From: Cohnella cholangitidis
GTDB lineage: Bacteria > Bacillota > Bacilli > Paenibacillales > Paenibacillaceae
Direction of reading: 5' to 3'
Length of the DNA: 64,000 nt
Assembly: GCF_014107495.1 (NCBI RefSeq)
Contig: NZ_CP041969.1
Coordinates: forward strand, 2,443,501-2,507,500
This document shows, one piece after another, positions 1 to 10,824 of the stretch (positions are counted from its first letter, which is position 1; every line of letters begins with the position of its first letter). The notes below the pieces were generated by a model. It saw only the letters and a list, made by a program, of their open reading frames with translations. It was not told the origin of the DNA and did no database searches. A program made the translations under genes and the position numbers.

Positions 1-1172
1 AACGCGGAGATGAGTCCGTGCGACACCGATTGATAGATCGCGCCTTGCAAGCCGACTTCCTCAAGAGATGCGATCCCCAGCAGCACGATGCCCATGTGGC
101 TTATGCTTGAATACGCGAGTACCAGCTTGAACTCTTTCTGCACGCATGCCAGTACTGCGCCGTACAAAATATTGATGACCCCGAGAACGGCCAACGTCGT
201 CGTCCACGACTGCAACTGCTCGGGAAATAAGAATACCGCGAAGCGGATCAATCCGTATACGCCCATCTTCAGCAAGATGCCGGAGTGGATCATTACGATC
301 GCCGGAGGCGCCTCCGTATGCACCTTTAACATCCATGTGTGGAACGGGAAGATCGGAACCTTGATGCCGATCGCGATCAGCAGCAGCACGAATGCTCCCC
401 ATCTCGCGCCGTCGGTCAGGAATATTCCGAAATATCTCGAATTTTCCACATCCATGTTCGCTACGGCATTCGGATCGGCGACGTTGGCAAGCAGTACGTC
501 ATAATTTCCGCTATACAGGAAATTCGTCTCTCCGGTTACGCTAAATCCTAACGTAACGATCAGAATGAGAAAGGATAGCAGCATCGCCGCAGATCCAAGC
601 CCATTATAGATGAGAAACCGCGTAGCCGCCTTCTCTCGCCCGTAATAACCCCAGATCCCGATTAGGAAGAACATCGGAATAAGCGTCACTTCAAAGAAAA
701 TAAAGAACAAAATTAAATCGCGCGCCAGGAACACGCCATAAATTCCGGTAAGCAAGAGAAGAAACAATACATAATAGGTTTTCCATCGTTTGCGAATATG
801 TACCGAAGCGAGAACGGACATCGTAGACACGACACCCGTCAGCAGCAGCAACGGCATCGATATTCCGTCGACCGCCATATGGTAGTCGAAAGCCACTTTT
901 AACGAAGCTACTCCGCCCTGCAACGTCATATTCAGAACTTCGTTGTTCAGCGGGATGGACAACCAGGTCGAATGTTCCGTGTACGCTCCGCCACCCATGG
1001 CTGGCTCATAAGCGGCGAACAACCATAGAGTCAATGCTAGAGGAATTAACGTAAAAATAATTGCCGTGGTTCTAAGCCAATTGCTTCTGGCGCTCGGAAG
1101 CATCAGAACGATCAGCGCGCCGACTAACGGCGCAAATGCGATAAACGAAAGTACCGGCAAGTCATCCAGCAT
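1..1172 (-). CDS. nuoM: NADH-quinone oxidoreductase subunit M (NuoM), 3' end outside window
   Basis: Proton-pumping antiporter-like membrane subunit of respiratory complex I. About 390 N-terminal residues are inside the window, out of roughly 500 for the family; the rest lies beyond base 1. The frame shows many hydrophobic helices, a conserved Glu-containing helix (FFIFFEVTLIP) and the FPFHTW...EAPP...GILLKMG segment typical of NuoM and its Mrp-type relatives. The ATG at 1172-1170 overlaps the nuoL stop codon (TAATG), and GGAGG lies just upstream, so translation is probably coupled. It is the last visible gene of the nuo operon; nuoN is expected beyond the edge. Confidence 0.93.
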   Translation of the reverse strand, partial: MLDDLPVLSFIAFAPLVGALIVLMLPSARSNWLRTTAIIFTLIPLALTLWLFAAYEPAMGGGAYTEHSTWLSIPLNNEVLNMTLQGGVASLKVAFDYHMAVDGISMPLLLLTGVVSTMSVLASVHIRKRWKTYYVLFLLLLTGIYGVFLARDLILFFIFFEVTLIPMFFLIGIWGYYGREKAATRFLIYNGLGSAAMLLSFLILIVTLGFSVTGETNFLYSGNYDVLLANVADPNAVANMDVENSRYFGIFLTDGARWGAFVLLLIAIGIKVPIFPFHTWMLKVHTEAPPAIVMIHSGILLKMGVYGLIRFAVFLFPEQLQSWTTTLAVLGVINILYGAVLACVQKEFKLVLAYSSISHMGIVLLGIASLEEVGLQGAIYQSVSHGLISA

Positions 1173-3043
1173 TACCAGAACCTCCTTCCGGCGATCGCGA
1201 CAATCAGAATAACGATTCCGATGACTGCCGTAAGGGCATAGGCTTGAACTTGGCCGCTCTGCAGCCTAGTATTTAACCGGCCTAGAGCGGACACGGAATA
1301 CCCCGACAAGCGGACGATTCCGTCCACCACGTATTCATCGAACAGCTCTAGCGCTTTACCGATCCCTTGCAAAGGCTTGACGAACAACCATTGATAGAGC
1401 TCATCGATATAATACTTGCGTTCGAGCACGGTAACCAGCCAAGGGACTTGCGAAGTCACCGCATCGCGCCGGATTGTTCCTTTGACGTAAGTCAGCCATC
1501 CGATATAGAGCCCTAACAACCCTACGGCCGCGGACACGACCATGACCAAACCGCTGACATGGTGCTCTGCTTCATCGCCCATTAACCAATGGCCGAACCA
1601 ACCGTTGAACGGCGTCTCGACAAAACCGGCTACCGTAGCCAGGACGGCGAGCACGATGAGCGGAATCGTCATAACCGATGGGGATTCCTTGGCATGTTGG
1701 CCTTCCCGCGGTTTGCCGACGAACACTAAGAAAAATAATCTTGCCATGTATAACGCCGTAAAGAACGCAGCTATGACGGCTACGACGAACAAGATCGGCT
1801 GTTTATCCAGCGCCACGGTCAAGATCGCGTCTTTGGACCAGAATCCCGAAAACGGCGGTATCCCGGACAGGGCAAGCGCGCCGATACCGAACGTCCAGGC
1901 CGTTACCTTCATTTTGCTTCCAAGACCGCCCATTTCGCGTATGTCTTGTGTATGCACGCTGTGGATGACGCTGCCAGCTCCCAGGAACAGCAACGCTTTG
2001 AAGAAAGCATGCGTGAACAGATGGAACATCGCTCCCGTTACGGAGCCGACCCCAAGGGCCAACATCATGTAGCCTAGTTGGCTGACGGTCGAATAAGCTA
2101 GAATTCGCTTGATATCGTTCTGAGCGAGACCGATCGTCGCGGCGAAAATCGCCGTAAACGCGCCGATAATGGCGACCGTCGTCATCGCAACCTGCGAAGC
2201 ATCGAAAATATCGAACGTCCGGGCGACGAGGAACACGCCGGCCGCAACCATCGTTGCCGCATGAATCAATGCGCTAATTGGCGTCGGGCCTTCCATGGCA
2301 TCCGGTAACCAGACATGCAACGGGAATTGGCCCGACTTCCCAACCGCTCCGAGGAAAATGAGCAAAGCGATGAGCGTCGTAATTCCCGTGGAGATGGCGC
2401 CTCCGCCTTGCGAGTCGAATACGTTGTGGATAGTCGTGAAATCCAGCGCATGGCCCGGCATGTACCAGAACAGCAGGAGCAGCGCGATCAGCAAGCCCAA
2501 ATCCCCGATCCGGGTGACGATGAACGCTTTCTTCGCCGCTGCCTTCGCCTCCGGCTTCTGATACCAGAAGCCGACGAGCAAGAACGAGCAGACGCCGACA
2601 AGCTCCCAGAAAATATAAAAGGTGAGCAAATTGTCTGCCAACACTAATGCAAGCATGGAGCTTGTAAACAAAGCAACGTAAGCGTAGAAGGTAGAGATTC
2701 TCTCGTCTTTCTTCATGTATCCTTGAGAATACAGATTCACGAGAAAACCGACCAACGTTACGACGACCAGCATTAACGTCGAGAGATTCGTTACCTCGAA
2801 GCCCGCGTTAAGCTTTAATGTTCCGATTTCAATCCAAGTAAATTGATTGCTGTAATCTTCGGCATTCCCGGAAAGGCGCTCGGTCGCGATACAGATCGAC
2901 AGAACTAGAGAAGCGAAGGTGGCGACCGTCCCGATCCATGCTCCGGATTTTTTCAACCCTTTGCCCATCGCCGTCAGAATCGCGAATGCGGCGAACGGAA
3001 ACACCGGGACGAGCCAGGCGTATTGTGCAAAGAAGGTGCTCAT
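1172..3043 (-). CDS. nuoL: NADH-quinone oxidoreductase subunit L (NuoL)
   Basis: Largest antiporter-like proton-pumping subunit of complex I, 623 aa, close to the family length. It has many transmembrane helices, the conserved Glu of FWELVG near residue 147, the GKSGQFPLHVWLPDA motif near residue 235, and the long C-terminal lateral helix ending in a last membrane segment. A short gap separates it from nuoK and it overlaps nuoM by one base. The RBS upstream of ATG reads GGAGG. No defects were seen in the frame. Confidence 0.96.
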   Translation of the reverse strand: MSTFFAQYAWLVPVFPFAAFAILTAMGKGLKKSGAWIGTVATFASLVLSICIATERLSGNAEDYSNQFTWIEIGTLKLNAGFEVTNLSTLMLVVVTLVGFLVNLYSQGYMKKDERISTFYAYVALFTSSMLALVLADNLLTFYIFWELVGVCSFLLVGFWYQKPEAKAAAKKAFIVTRIGDLGLLIALLLLFWYMPGHALDFTTIHNVFDSQGGGAISTGITTLIALLIFLGAVGKSGQFPLHVWLPDAMEGPTPISALIHAATMVAAGVFLVARTFDIFDASQVAMTTVAIIGAFTAIFAATIGLAQNDIKRILAYSTVSQLGYMMLALGVGSVTGAMFHLFTHAFFKALLFLGAGSVIHSVHTQDIREMGGLGSKMKVTAWTFGIGALALSGIPPFSGFWSKDAILTVALDKQPILFVVAVIAAFFTALYMARLFFLVFVGKPREGQHAKESPSVMTIPLIVLAVLATVAGFVETPFNGWFGHWLMGDEAEHHVSGLVMVVSAAVGLLGLYIGWLTYVKGTIRRDAVTSQVPWLVTVLERKYYIDELYQWLFVKPLQGIGKALELFDEYVVDGIVRLSGYSVSALGRLNTRLQSGQVQAYALTAVIGIVILIVAIAGRRFW

Positions 3044-3048
3044 GAAAG

Positions 3049-3357
3049 TTACCTCCTCAACTCGTCGAATTCGTCCACGTTCACCGTTGCGCGGCTGCGG
3101 TAGAACACGATCAATACCGCAATGCCTACCGCAGCTTCGGCAGCTGCGACCGTAATGGTAAACAAGGAGAAGATATGACCCGCTAACGATGGGTTGACCC
3201 CGTACTTGGAAAAGGCGATCAGGTTGAGGTTAACCGCATTGAGCATCAGTTCGATCGACAAGAGTACGATAATGGCGTTTCTTTTCGTAAGCACGCCGTA
3301 TAACCCAATACAAAACAATACGGCGGCAAGCGTTAAGTAGGAGGACAGCATGCTCAT
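3049..3357 (-). CDS. nuoK: NADH-quinone oxidoreductase subunit K (NuoK)
   Basis: Small complex I membrane subunit, 102 aa with three transmembrane helices, which is the usual size. The two conserved membrane glutamates are visible, in [11 protein letters not shown] (helix 2) and [10 protein letters not shown] (helix 3). The start overlaps the nuoJ stop by four bases, indicating translational coupling. It is followed by a five-base gap to nuoL. Confidence 0.96.
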   Translation of the reverse strand: MSMLSSYLTLAAVLFCIGLYGVLTKRNAIIVLLSIELMLNAVNLNLIAFSKYGVNPSLAGHIFSLFTITVAAAEAAVGIAVLIVFYRSRATVNVDEFDELRR

Positions 3358-3881
3358 TGCGAGCTCTCCTCCTCTCTCTTGGCAAGCGCGATCGCGCCGA
3401 TGAAAGCAACGGTTAGCAGCACGGATACAAGTTCAAACGGGATCGCGTATTGCGTGAATAGCAACTTCCCGATTTCGCGAGTATTGTCCTCTACGAAAGG
3501 AGCCGAATCCGTAGGGAAGTCGGCGTTGCGTATACCGTAAAAGATAATTCCGAACAGGCAAAGGCAACCGATCGCGGCCAGCGTCTCTAACAGCGGCCGT
3601 CCCGGTTCCTTGCCTTCTCCGTCGTGCTTGGTCATCATAATTCCGAAGATCATAAGAATGGTTATGGCTCCGACGTACAATAACACTTGCACGAAGGCAA
3701 TAAATTCGGCTTCAAGAAGGACGTACAATCCCGCTATGGATACGAACGTAAAAGCAATCGAGAGCGCCGTATGAACGACCTTCGTGAAGTTGATCGCCAA
3801 TACCGCTCCGACGATCGCGCATACCGACAATAAGAAGAAAGCGACGAATTCGCCCGTAAACTCGATATCGAAGTTAAACAC
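3354..3881 (-). CDS. nuoJ: NADH-quinone oxidoreductase subunit J (NuoJ)
   Basis: Complex I membrane subunit, 175 aa with five predicted helices. The glycine-rich helix 3 ([17 protein letters not shown]) is the family hallmark and contributes to the pi-bulge region. It lies between nuoI (three-base gap) and nuoK (four-base overlap). The hydrophilic C-terminus ends in REEESSQ. The frame is intact. Confidence 0.95.
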   Translation of the reverse strand: MFNFDIEFTGEFVAFFLLSVCAIVGAVLAINFTKVVHTALSIAFTFVSIAGLYVLLEAEFIAFVQVLLYVGAITILMIFGIMMTKHDGEGKEPGRPLLETLAAIGCLCLFGIIFYGIRNADFPTDSAPFVEDNTREIGKLLFTQYAIPFELVSVLLTVAFIGAIALAKREEESSQ

Positions 3882-3884
3882 CGT

Positions 3885-4331
3885 TTATTTGGCGCCTCCT
3901 TTCGGAGACCCGATATTGTTGTTGTCCTCGCGAATGTTCCGATTGTTCTCGTACAGCCATTGTTTATCTTTGTATAAATCATCGCGGCTGTATGCGGCGA
4001 GCTCGAAATTGTTCGTCATGACGATCGCTTCCGTCGGACAAACCTCCGTGCACAGATCGCATAGAATGCAAATTTCGAAGTTCACGTCGAAAGTGTCGAT
4101 GACCTTGCCCTTTTTCTCCGGATCCGGATTGGCTTTGCCCGTCAGCGTAATACAGTCCGTCGGACAGATGCGCGCGCATTGATTGCATACGATACATTTA
4201 TCCGGCTCGAAGTACTGGATACCGCGAAACCGGTCCGGCATCTGGATCGGAACGTCAGGATACGCTAACGTCACCTTCTTGGTACCCATCGTTTTCAGTG
4301 TAACGCCGAGACCTTTGAGCATTCCCTTCAT
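3885..4331 (-). CDS. nuoI: NADH-quinone oxidoreductase subunit I (NuoI), 2x[4Fe-4S]
   Basis: Peripheral-arm subunit that relays electrons through two tetranuclear iron-sulfur clusters, 148 aa. Two ferredoxin motifs are present: C46-V-V/C-N-Q-C...CP ending at C60, and CILCDLC...CP at about residues 88-98. It follows nuoH by 13 bases and precedes nuoJ. The N-terminus (MKGMLKGLGVTLK) provides the membrane-associating helix seen in the family. Confidence 0.96.
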   Translation of the reverse strand: MKGMLKGLGVTLKTMGTKKVTLAYPDVPIQMPDRFRGIQYFEPDKCIVCNQCARICPTDCITLTGKANPDPEKKGKVIDTFDVNFEICILCDLCTEVCPTEAIVMTNNFELAAYSRDDLYKDKQWLYENNRNIREDNNNIGSPKGGAK

Positions 4332-4344
4332 GACTTCAGCCTCC

Positions 4345-5352
4345 TTATCCTAACAATTCTATTCCGAGCGCCGTTAAGAAAATATTGAGTATCGCGAGCG
4401 GGAGCAGCACCTTCCACGCCATTCCCATCAACTGATCGACCCGAAGCCTCGGGAAAGTCGCGCGAATCCAGAACAAGGAGAACACGATTACCGCAAACTT
4501 AAGGAAAAACCATAGGATCCCCGGCACGAAATCGAGCTGCGGGATCGGCGGATTCCATCCTCCAAGGAACAGAATCGTCGTTAAGCTGGCAATCGCGTAT
4601 ACGTAGATGTACTCCGTCAGCATGAAGAAAGCGAATCGGAATCCGCTATATTCGACGTGATAACCCGCGACCAATTCCGATTCCGCTTCCGGCAAATCGA
4701 ACGGCGTCCGGTTCAACTCCGATACCGCCGCGATCAGGAATATCCCGAACCCGAGTATTTGCGGCAGGAAGTTCCACTCCCAGAAGTAACCGCTTTGGGC
4801 AATGACGATATCCCTCAGGTTCAAGCTTCCGGTCATCATCACGACGCCGACTACGGACATGACCAGCGGCACTTCGTAGCTAATCATCTGAGCAGCGGAA
4901 CGCATGCCGCCTAGCAGCGAGTATTTGTTGTTGGAAGCCCATCCCGCCACGACGATAGCAATCGTCGTAATCCCGGAGAGCGCGATGTAATATAAGAAAC
5001 CAACGTTCAAATCCGCGAATTGCAAATCCATTGTATAAGGGATGAATGCCAATACGGCGAAAGAAGGCACAAAAGCTAGCGCTGGCGCAAGGATGAACAA
5101 CCCTTTGTCGGCTTTCTTAGGAATCGTGTCTTCCTTGAGCAGCAGCTTGGATACGTCCGCGACGGTTTGCAGCAAACCTAACGGTCCCGTACGGTTCGGA
5201 CCTTTACGATATTGCATCCACCCGATGAATTTGCGTTCGAAATAAATAGCGTATGTAACGAAAATTATGACGACGGCCAACACCCCGATTGCAGCTGCAA
5301 CGAATATCCCGGCAATACCCCAACTTAACGGTTCATCCCAGAAACGCTGCAT
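4345..5352 (-). CDS. nuoH: NADH-quinone oxidoreductase subunit H (NuoH)
   Basis: Membrane subunit of complex I that helps to form the quinone channel, 335 aa. Diagnostic stretches are ERKFIGWMQYRKGPNRTGP near residues 40-58, the Glu/Asp-rich loop SELNRTPFDLPEAESELVAGYHVEYSG, and the C-terminal RATFPRLRVDQLMG. The ATG overlaps the nuoD stop region at base 5352. There is no nuoEFG between nuoD and nuoH. Confidence 0.96.
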   Translation of the reverse strand: MQRFWDEPLSWGIAGIFVAAAIGVLAVVIIFVTYAIYFERKFIGWMQYRKGPNRTGPLGLLQTVADVSKLLLKEDTIPKKADKGLFILAPALAFVPSFAVLAFIPYTMDLQFADLNVGFLYYIALSGITTIAIVVAGWASNNKYSLLGGMRSAAQMISYEVPLVMSVVGVVMMTGSLNLRDIVIAQSGYFWEWNFLPQILGFGIFLIAAVSELNRTPFDLPEAESELVAGYHVEYSGFRFAFFMLTEYIYVYAIASLTTILFLGGWNPPIPQLDFVPGILWFFLKFAVIVFSLFWIRATFPRLRVDQLMGMAWKVLLPLAILNIFLTALGIELLG

Positions 5353-6452
5353 TAGCAGTCAACCTCCCCGAGCACGATATCGATGCCCCCGAGAATCGTA
5401 ACCAAATTCGTCATGCTTTCCCCGACGAGCAGCTTGGGCAAAATCTGAAGGTTAACAAAGGACGGTCGACGGAATTTCAGACGATAGGGTTCGGCTTTGC
5501 CGTTGGATACGATGTGGCAACCGATCTCTCCGCGCGGCGATTCTATCCGCACGTATATTTCTCCGGCCGGCGGCCGAATGACGCGCGGGACCTTGCCCAT
5601 CGTCTCGCCTTCTCCCGGAAATTGTTCGAGCGCTTGCTCAAGTATGCGCAAGCTTTGGGTAATTTCCGCCATCCTGATTTCATACCGGTCGAAGCAATCC
5701 CCGTTTTTGCCAACAGGCACGTCGAATTCGAAACGGTCGTATAGGCTGTAGGGCTCTGCTTTGCGCAGATCCCATTGGACGCCCGTGCAGCGCAGGTTCG
5801 CTCCGGACAAGCCGTATTCGATCGCCGTTTGGGCATCGTACTTGCCGATGCCTTTAATCCGGTACAGAAAGATTTCATTGCCGCTTACCAAGTTATGATA
5901 TTCGTCCAGGCGGTTGTACATATCTTTGACCAATGTTTTGACCTTGTCGATCCAGCCCTCCGGCGCATCCCACTTCACTCCGCCGACGCGCATGTAGTTG
6001 TACGTGAGCCTCGCGCCGCAAAGCTCGTTGAACAGGCCGAGTATTCGCTCGCGATCGCTAAAAGCGTACAAGAACGGGCTTAGCGCGCCGATATCGAGCA
6101 AGTAAGTTCCCCACCATACCAAATGGCTCGCAATCCGTTGCATTTCCATGACAATAAGGCGCATGAATTCCGCTCTCTCCGGAATTTCCAGCCCCATCAT
6201 TTTCTCCACCGCGTGGCAGAGAACATAGTTATTCGTCATGGCGGACACGTAGTCCATTCGATCGGTATAAGGAACGATTTGCGTAAAATTCAAATTTTCC
6301 GCGAGCTTCTCCGTGCCTCTGTGCAGATAACCCATTACGGGCGTCGCTTCCGTTATTACTTCTCCGTCTAATTTGACGATGATCCGAAACACGCCGTGCG
6401 TGCTCGGATGCTGCGGACCAACGTTGAGCAGCAGTTCTTCTGTACGAATCAC
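5352..6452 (-). CDS. nuoD: NADH-quinone oxidoreductase subunit D (NuoD)
   Basis: 49-kDa-type subunit that forms the quinone-binding site with NuoB, 366 aa. The N-terminus carries the family signature LNVGPQHPSTHGVFR and HRGTEKLAE; the C-terminus ends in DIVLGEVDC. It is a stand-alone NuoD, not fused to NuoC, with a six-base gap after nuoC. Overlapping open frames on the other strand are shadows. Confidence 0.96.
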   Translation of the reverse strand: MIRTEELLLNVGPQHPSTHGVFRIIVKLDGEVITEATPVMGYLHRGTEKLAENLNFTQIVPYTDRMDYVSAMTNNYVLCHAVEKMMGLEIPERAEFMRLIVMEMQRIASHLVWWGTYLLDIGALSPFLYAFSDRERILGLFNELCGARLTYNYMRVGGVKWDAPEGWIDKVKTLVKDMYNRLDEYHNLVSGNEIFLYRIKGIGKYDAQTAIEYGLSGANLRCTGVQWDLRKAEPYSLYDRFEFDVPVGKNGDCFDRYEIRMAEITQSLRILEQALEQFPGEGETMGKVPRVIRPPAGEIYVRIESPRGEIGCHIVSNGKAEPYRLKFRRPSFVNLQILPKLLVGESMTNLVTILGGIDIVLGEVDC

Positions 6453-6458
6453 GCGTGC

Positions 6459-7237
6459 TTACACCTCCGGGTCAAGCGGAACGTAGTCTTTGCGGAGCGG
6501 ATGTCCGACCCAATCATCGGGCATCATGATGCGTCTCAGGTCTGGATGGCCTGGAAAATCTATGCCTAACAGATCGTAGATTTCCCTCTCGTTCCAGTTG
6601 GCGGTTTCCCAGATCGGAGTCACGGACTGTACCGTCGGATTGTCCCGGTCCGTGCGTACCTTAACGCAGTAGCCTTCGCGATTATTCAGGTTGAGCGGAT
6701 AGTAGACGACCTCCATATAGGTCTCGTAATCTACTCCGGAAACATTACGCAAATAATTGCAGTTCAAGACTTCGTGATTACGAAATAATGGCGCGGCTTT
6801 CGACCAATGCTCATTCTTTAGCACTAATGTAGGAAGATGATCATTGGCTTCGTTAATATAGGACTCGTCAACGGCATCGTCCGCTACTAACTCTCTTAGT
6901 AACGCGACAACCCGATCGAGACGCGGCTGGTTAGGCGACGGTTGTTTAACCGGCTGCTCCTCTTCCGCTCCGGCCCCTCGCCATCAGCCGAGGATTTCGC
7001 CGCGGCGCGACCTTCGGTGCCGGCTTGCGCGGCTTTGGCTGCCGCTTGCGCCGCCGCGGCCTTCGCCGCTTCGCGGGCTTCTAAAGCGGCTTTACGCCGG
7101 GCTGCCTTCTCTTCGTCCGTCTCTTTGCGGCGTTCAGGGGGCGCAGCCGCTGCTTCCTCCGAAGCCGGTTTAGCGTCCGCTGCAGGCTCCGTCGATGCCG
7201 GGGTTTCTTTCGGTTCTTGTTTATTATCCTCGCTCAT
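6459..7237 (-). CDS. nuoC: NADH-quinone oxidoreductase subunit C (NuoC), interrupted by an apparent -1 frameshift
   Basis: 30-kDa-type complex I subunit that contacts NuoD and NuoB. The gene starts at ATG 7237, overlapping the nuoB stop (ATGA). About 85 residues of an Ala/Glu/Lys-rich N-terminal extension, common in Paenibacillus NuoC, are read first. The frame then runs into a stop at about 6896. One added base in the C4 run at 6974-6977 (a G run on the coding strand) rejoins it to a frame reading EEEQPVKQP...DRVVALLRE and then the conserved core ([36 protein letters not shown]). The total then becomes 259 aa, as expected. A sequencing error is likelier than a real null allele because the rest of the operon is intact. 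Confidence 0.88.
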
Positions 7238-7752
7238 CGGCTAGTCACCTGCTTTCCGGTTTTCGCCTCGTATCTGATTTTCTCTTGCAGCTTGTTAATG
7301 CCATAGATAAGCGCTGCGGGATTGGGAGGGCAGCCCGGTATATATACGTCTACCGGCACGATCTGATCGACGCCCTTAATAACGGAATAAGATTTGACGT
7401 ACGGGCCTCCCGCGGTCGCGCAGGATCCCATCGCGATAACCCACTTCGGTTCCGGCATTTGATCGTATAACCGCTTCAACAAAGGCCCCATCTTCTTGGT
7501 CACGGTTCCCGAGACGATCATGACGTCCGCCTGCCGCGGCGACGTTCGGAACAAAACTCCGAAACGGTCCAGATCGTAGTGCGCCCCGCCTGCCGCCATC
7601 ATCTCGATCGCGCAGCAAGCCAAGCCGAAGGTAAGCGGCCACAATGAATTGCTTCGGGCCCAACCTTTCAGTTGTTCGACGGTGCCAAAGAATACGTTGC
7701 GTTCTACTTCTTTCCGGTCCTCCGGCGATACGTTCGCTAAATCGAATTCCAT
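7234..7752 (-). CDS. nuoB: NADH-quinone oxidoreductase subunit B (NuoB), cluster N2
   Basis: Subunit that carries the terminal [4Fe-4S] cluster N2 donating electrons to quinone, 172 aa. Cluster ligands are visible in the tandem cysteines of LACCAIEMM, in GSCATAGG and in PGCPPNP. The start MEFDLANV was chosen because GAAGAAGGTG precedes it and because upstream in-frame codons have no family similarity. The start lies inside the nuoA 3' end (16-base overlap), and the stop overlaps the nuoC start. Confidence 0.95.
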   Translation of the reverse strand: MEFDLANVSPEDRKEVERNVFFGTVEQLKGWARSNSLWPLTFGLACCAIEMMAAGGAHYDLDRFGVLFRTSPRQADVMIVSGTVTKKMGPLLKRLYDQMPEPKWVIAMGSCATAGGPYVKSYSVIKGVDQIVPVDVYIPGCPPNPAALIYGINKLQEKIRYEAKTGKQVTSR

Positions 7753-8108
7753 TTCAGCACCTTCTTCCTCCAAGCGTACACTAACCCCACTAGCAACAGA
7801 CCGGCAAAGATGATCATCTCGACCAAAGCAAATAGACCAAGCTGTTTGTAAGCTACGGCCCAAGGGTAAAGAAACACGGTTTCCACGTCAAAAATAACGA
7901 ACATCAATGCGTACAAGTAGTACCTTACGTTAAAGCGGATCTGGCTGTCCCCTACCGGTTCGTTCCCGCTCTCGTAAGTGGTTTGCTTCTCGTCCGTCGG
8001 TTTTTTGGGCCGCAGCACGGATCCTAGCCACAATACGAAAATCGGAAATGCGATACCTAGGATTAGGAAGACGGTAACAATGACGTATGAATTGATGTAT
8101 TTCTCCAC
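7737..8108 (-). CDS. nuoA: NADH-quinone oxidoreductase subunit A (NuoA)
   Basis: First gene of the operon; small complex I membrane subunit, 123 aa with three helices. The conserved loop [22 protein letters not shown] and [12 protein letters not shown] identify it. A GTG start at 8108 is chosen: GGAGG stands seven bases upstream, and the protein then begins VEKYINSYV, as in relatives. Upstream in-frame codons extend into the promoter region. Confidence 0.93.
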   Translation of the reverse strand: MEKYINSYVIVTVFLILGIAFPIFVLWLGSVLRPKKPTDEKQTTYESGNEPVGDSQIRFNVRYYLYALMFVIFDVETVFLYPWAVAYKQLGLFALVEMIIFAGLLLVGLVYAWRKKVLKWNSI

Positions 8109-8301
8109 TTCAACGCCTCCGCAAACAGGTAAATTTACCCCATAAGTATAACAAATGCTCCCATTCAAGTCCACGAAAATAGCGTTTTCATTGGAAGCTC
8201 ATTAGTTTTGCTTATAAGTACTAAAAAGTCGCGGACACGCATAAGAACCGCCGCGTATATTCCCCGCGACGGTTCTTCCAACCGCTAATCCTTGCGCTAC
8301 T
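8109..8301 (-). promoter_or_regulatory. nuo operon upstream region
   Basis: This gap of about 190 bases before nuoA holds the hairpin behind the Dps gene and, nearer nuoA, a candidate -10 (TATACT on the minus strand, about 8144-8149) without a convincing -35 at the right spacing. No riboswitch motif was recognised. The transcription start cannot be fixed from sequence alone. Confidence 0.35.
8243..8277 (-). terminator. Hairpin downstream of the Dps-like gene
   Basis: Thirteen-base arms AAGAACCGTCGCG and CGCGGCGGTTCTT (one mismatch) enclose a nine-base loop about 25 bases after the Dps stop codon. The following tract is only weakly T-rich, so termination efficiency is uncertain. Confidence 0.55.
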
Positions 8302-8736
8302 CTATCCAAGCGTCGATTTCAGCATCCACACTTGCTTCTGCAACTCTTCCACCTGTCCGACAACCAAATCGGACGTCGCCGGGTCTTTGGCTTCTTCCGC
8401 CAGCTCCGCCGCTTTTTCCAACCCTTGAATAAGCTCCTGCAGATCGGCGATCGTCGCGGACAACATGTCGTTCTCTGTTTTCGACTTATCCGCTTCTTTG
8501 ATCGTGGCCAGGGACAAAAATTCCTTCATCGTGGACACCGGCTTGCCTTCGATAGCAAGTATCCTTTCCGCCAGCTCGTCCAGCTTGAGAGCCGCCAGTT
8601 CGTACAACTCCTCGAACTTGGCATGCAACACCGGGAAATGGGGTCCTTTTACGTACCAATGAAAGTGATGCAGCTTAATGTAAAGTACCGACCAATTCGA
8701 CACTTGGATATTCAGTTCGTCGTTCAATTTACTCAT
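8302..8736 (-). CDS. Dps/ferritin-like DNA protection protein
   Basis: Ferritin-like miniferritin of 144 aa that probably oxidises and stores iron and protects DNA in stationary phase. The N-terminal ferroxidase residues typical of Dps are visible (LHHFHWYVKG near residue 23; FEELYELAALKLDELAERI near 41-60). The rest is helical, ending in LQKQVWMLKSTLG. An AGGAGGGATTTGC ribosome site precedes the ATG. It is a monocistronic gene between the atp terminator and the nuo promoter. Confidence 0.88.
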   Translation of the reverse strand: MSKLNDELNIQVSNWSVLYIKLHHFHWYVKGPHFPVLHAKFEELYELAALKLDELAERILAIEGKPVSTMKEFLSLATIKEADKSKTENDMLSATIADLQELIQGLEKAAELAEEAKDPATSDLVVGQVEELQKQVWMLKSTLG

Positions 8737-8801
8737 GCAAATCCCTCCTGTACGAATCGACTTCTCCTTTACTGATTACCCTTCCGAGCTTTATAAGAAA
8801 C

Positions 8802-8848
8802 AAAAAAAATCGCCTTCTATCGGATCATAAGATCCGGTAGAAGGCGAT
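8802..8848 (-). terminator. Intrinsic terminator of the atp operon
   Basis: On the minus strand an ATCGCCTTCTAcCGGATC stem with a short TTAT loop is followed by eight T residues. It lies 15 bases after the atpC stop and matches a strong rho-independent terminator. Confidence 0.9.
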
Positions 8849-8862
8849 CGTTGCAATATTTA

Positions 8863-9264
8863 CTACTCTCCGCCAGCGGTTTCAATCCGGCTGATGGCAC
8901 GCGCAAGCGCGAGTTCCGCGCGTTGTGCGTTAATATCGGCTTGCTTCTGCGCAAGACGGCGTTCCGCGCGTTCCTTAGCCAAACGGGCACGGGACACATC
9001 GATGTCCGTTCCCAGCTCGGCAGCTTCCGCGAGGATAACCACTTTGTCTTTGCGCACTTCCATGAATCCGCCGTGAACAGCAATAAACTCGTTCGTATTG
9101 CCGATCTTGGCTTTAACCGGAGCAACCTTCAATGGAGTCACCAAAGGAATGTGATGCGGCAGGATACCCAGCTCACCGCCCACTCCTTTGACGACGACCA
9201 TGTTCACGTCTTTCTCGTAAACCTTTCGCTCCGGAGTTACGATCTCTAACCGTAAGGTACTCAT
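8863..9264 (-). CDS. atpC: ATP synthase epsilon subunit
   Basis: Central-stalk subunit that couples the c-ring to F1 and regulates hydrolysis, 133 aa. It starts MSTLRLEIVTPERKVYEKDV, shows the beta-sandwich motif GELGILPHHIPLVTPLKVAPV, and ends with an Ala/Arg-rich two-helix domain. It is the last gene of the operon, 27 bases after atpD. The terminator follows directly. Confidence 0.96.
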   Translation of the reverse strand: MSTLRLEIVTPERKVYEKDVNMVVVKGVGGELGILPHHIPLVTPLKVAPVKAKIGNTNEFIAVHGGFMEVRKDKVVILAEAAELGTDIDVSRARLAKERAERRLAQKQADINAQRAELALARAISRIETAGGE

Positions 9265-9291
9265 ATCGTTCCCTCCAAACCGGCGGCTGTA

Positions 9292-10746
<1,455 letters not shown>

Positions 10747-10824
10747 CTATGGCGTCTACGGTTGATCGTTACGATACAATTAAACTCTCTCCCCGTCGGG
10801 GCTTGAGATCAACCGTCACTAATT

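Noticed and set aside
6896-7237. Programmed frameshifting in nuoC
   Set aside because: The GGGG run is not a classical slippery heptamer with a downstream structure, and seven other genes show the same defect, so error is the simpler explanation.
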